A DNA stretch of 64,000 nucleotides. It comes from Enterococcus hulanensis (GTDB lineage Bacteria; Bacillota; Bacilli; Lactobacillales; Enterococcaceae). Where the stretch lies: positions 62,001-126,000 of the forward strand of contig NZ_BJED01000010.1 of the NCBI RefSeq assembly GCF_005405485.1, given 5' to 3'. Both the position numbers and the translations under genes were made by a program. The notes under the pieces are model-generated. The model was given only the letters and a program-made list of their open reading frames with translations, had not been told where the DNA came from and did not search any database. Shown in pieces: positions 62,887 through 64,000 of the stretch (the stretch's first letter is position 1; every line of letters begins with the position of its first letter).

Positions 62887-64000
62887 ATGGGTGATATTTT
62901 ATCAAAAATTAATTCGCTAATTTGGGGTGCCCCAATGATCGTCTTAATTTTAGGAATTGGTATTATTTTAACTGTTGGTTGTCGCATGATTCAGATTCGC
63001 CGGTTACCGTTAGCACTGAAATATATGGTGAAAAACGAGGAAGGCGGACAAGGAGATGTCACGAGTTTTCAAGCGTTGTGTACAGCTTTATCAGCTACGA
63101 TTGGTACAGGTAATATTGTTGGTGTCGCTACAGCCATTGTTGCAGGAGGGCCTGGGGCTTTATTTTGGTTAGAACTAGCTGGATTATTGGGAATGGCAAC
63201 AAAGTACGCGGAAGGTTTATTAGCTGTAAAATATCGTACTTTTGATGATCATGGCAAGGCATTAGGCGGACCGTTTTATTATATTGAAAATGGACTTGGT
63301 CAAAAATGGAAATGGTTAGCAAAGATGTTCGCTTTTTTTGGAGCAATTGCAGGTGTGATTGGGATCGGTACGATTGCACAAATCAATGGGATCACCTCTG
63401 CAGCAGAAACATTTTTTGATCCTGAGAAAATGAACACGGTTACTCTTTTTGGTAACGAGTATTCGTGGGCAGTGATAATTACTGGGATCGTCGTAACGAT
63501 TCTGGTGGCTATCGTGTTAATCGGTGGTGTACAAAGAATTGCCCGAGTGTCCGAGATTATTGTTCCGTTGATGATTGTTATTTATGTAGGGTTATGTTTA
63601 TTCATGATTGCAATGAATATTTCCAAATTGCCAAGTGTTATTGTAGAAATTGTTCAAAGTGCTTTTGGGTTACGGGCTGTTTCCGGCGGTGCTATGGGAG
63701 CCATGATGATTGCGATGCAAAAGGGGATCGCTCGTGGTATATTCTCCAATGAATCTGGGTTGGGAAGTGCACCGATTGCTGCAGCAGCTGCGCAATCAAA
63801 GGAACCTGTACGTCAAGGACTGGTTTCGATGACTGGAACATTTATTGATACTTTGGTTGTTTGTAATATGACGGGAATGGCAATTATCTTAACTGGAGCG
63901 TGGAAAACAGGGTTAGAAGGGTCAGCAGTAACAATTTACGCATTTTCTGAGGCACTGCCTATTTCTCAAACAATTGCTTCTTTACTATTAATGATCTGTT
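62887..64000 (+). CDS. Alanine/glycine:cation symporter (AgcS), 3' truncated
   Basis: The frame from ATG 62887 stays open to the window end (371 codons). GGGAGGG precedes the start. The protein begins MGDILSKINSLIWGAPM and shows the AGCS blocks ATIGTGNIVGVATAI, GGPGALFWLELAGLLGMATKYAEG, GGPFYYIENGLG and RGIFSNESGLGSAPIAAAAA, listed here as short motifs GTGNIVG, ALFWLELAGLLGMATKYAE and FSNESGLGSAPIA. It imports alanine or glycine with Na+ or H+. About 100 C-terminal residues are outside the window. Confidence 0.95.
   Translation, partial: MGDILSKINSLIWGAPMIVLILGIGIILTVGCRMIQIRRLPLALKYMVKNEEGGQGDVTSFQALCTALSATIGTGNIVGVATAIVAGGPGALFWLELAGLLGMATKYAEGLLAVKYRTFDDHGKALGGPFYYIENGLGQKWKWLAKMFAFFGAIAGVIGIGTIAQINGITSAAETFFDPEKMNTVTLFGNEYSWAVIITGIVVTILVAIVLIGGVQRIARVSEIIVPLMIVIYVGLCLFMIAMNISKLPSVIVEIVQSAFGLRAVSGGAMGAMMIAMQKGIARGIFSNESGLGSAPIAAAAAQSKEPVRQGLVSMTGTFIDTLVVCNMTGMAIILTGAWKTGLEGSAVTIYAFSEALPISQTIASLLLMIC

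Overview
This window is ordinary low-GC Firmicutes chromosome and reads as an Enterococcus. The evidence is the density of PTS operons, IreB beside RuvX and YrzB, a CtsR-type box at clpP, conserved Bacillota gene orders (ydiF/rex, miaA-hflX-ynbB-glnR-glnA, rnhC-zapA-cvpA-mutS2-trxA-uvrC) and an L-lactate oxidase. The PTS and lactate-oxidase content suggests the E. avium side of the genus, but species cannot be fixed from this sequence. I see no prophage, insertion sequence, CRISPR array or integron. The window starts inside an aminotransferase gene and ends inside an AgcS symporter gene.

Layout. 1-770: 3' end of a PLP aminotransferase. 1010-7016: a cellobiose/lactose-family PTS operon (IIB, IIC, IIA), a GH1 phospho-glycosidase with Gln at the usual acid/base position, a PRD/Mga-type regulator and a YczE-like membrane protein. 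7152-9529: a TetR regulator with a matching operator before itself and before a DUF4097-type lipoprotein, then a PAQR/hemolysin III protein. 9746-18527: a divergent RpiR regulator and a nine-gene sugar-acid operon: 2-hydroxyacid dehydrogenase, GldA-like dehydrogenase, mannose-family IIC, IID, IIB, an unknown membrane protein, IIA, mannonate dehydratase and KDPG aldolase. No 2-keto-3-deoxygluconate kinase is present. 18791-24272: C39-like peptidase, ABC-F protein YdiF, Rex, a thioredoxin-like protein, tRNA-Gly(CCC), a possible small RNA, a DUF1648 protein and a CPBP protease. 24395-27661: a small unknown protein, an SPFH protein, a nuclease with an unclear start, a DUF3788 protein and an LUD protein.

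27718-39025: clpP under a CtsR-type box; a membrane protein, a glycerophosphodiesterase, miaA, hflX, ynbB, a 57-residue ORF on the minus strand, glnR-glnA with a GlnR box, a methyltransferase, a GNAT acetyltransferase, tspO and ireB-ruvX-yrzB. 39237-42180: lactate oxidase with a perfect CcpA (cre) site on the start of transcription, and an amino-acid ABC transporter that has no ATPase gene beside it. 42223-48780: a TetR/NmrA pair with two matching palindromes around a consensus promoter, then a two-component system with an ABC/FtsX exporter. 48915-52029: a small unknown protein, an amidase and an amidohydrolase. 52075-58889: rnhC, zapA, cvpA, mutS2, trxA, uvrC. 58974-61807: a small XRE regulator, a membrane protein and an ABC-2 exporter whose promoter lies inside the uvrC terminator. 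61880-64000: an aldo/keto reductase and the start of an AgcS alanine/glycine symporter.

Most of the window is housekeeping. The parts most worth a second look are the sugar-acid PTS operon (kinase-free route, peptidase-like membrane protein, acidic tails on two PTS subunits), the GH1 enzyme with Gln instead of the acid/base Glu, and several compact regulatory arrangements.
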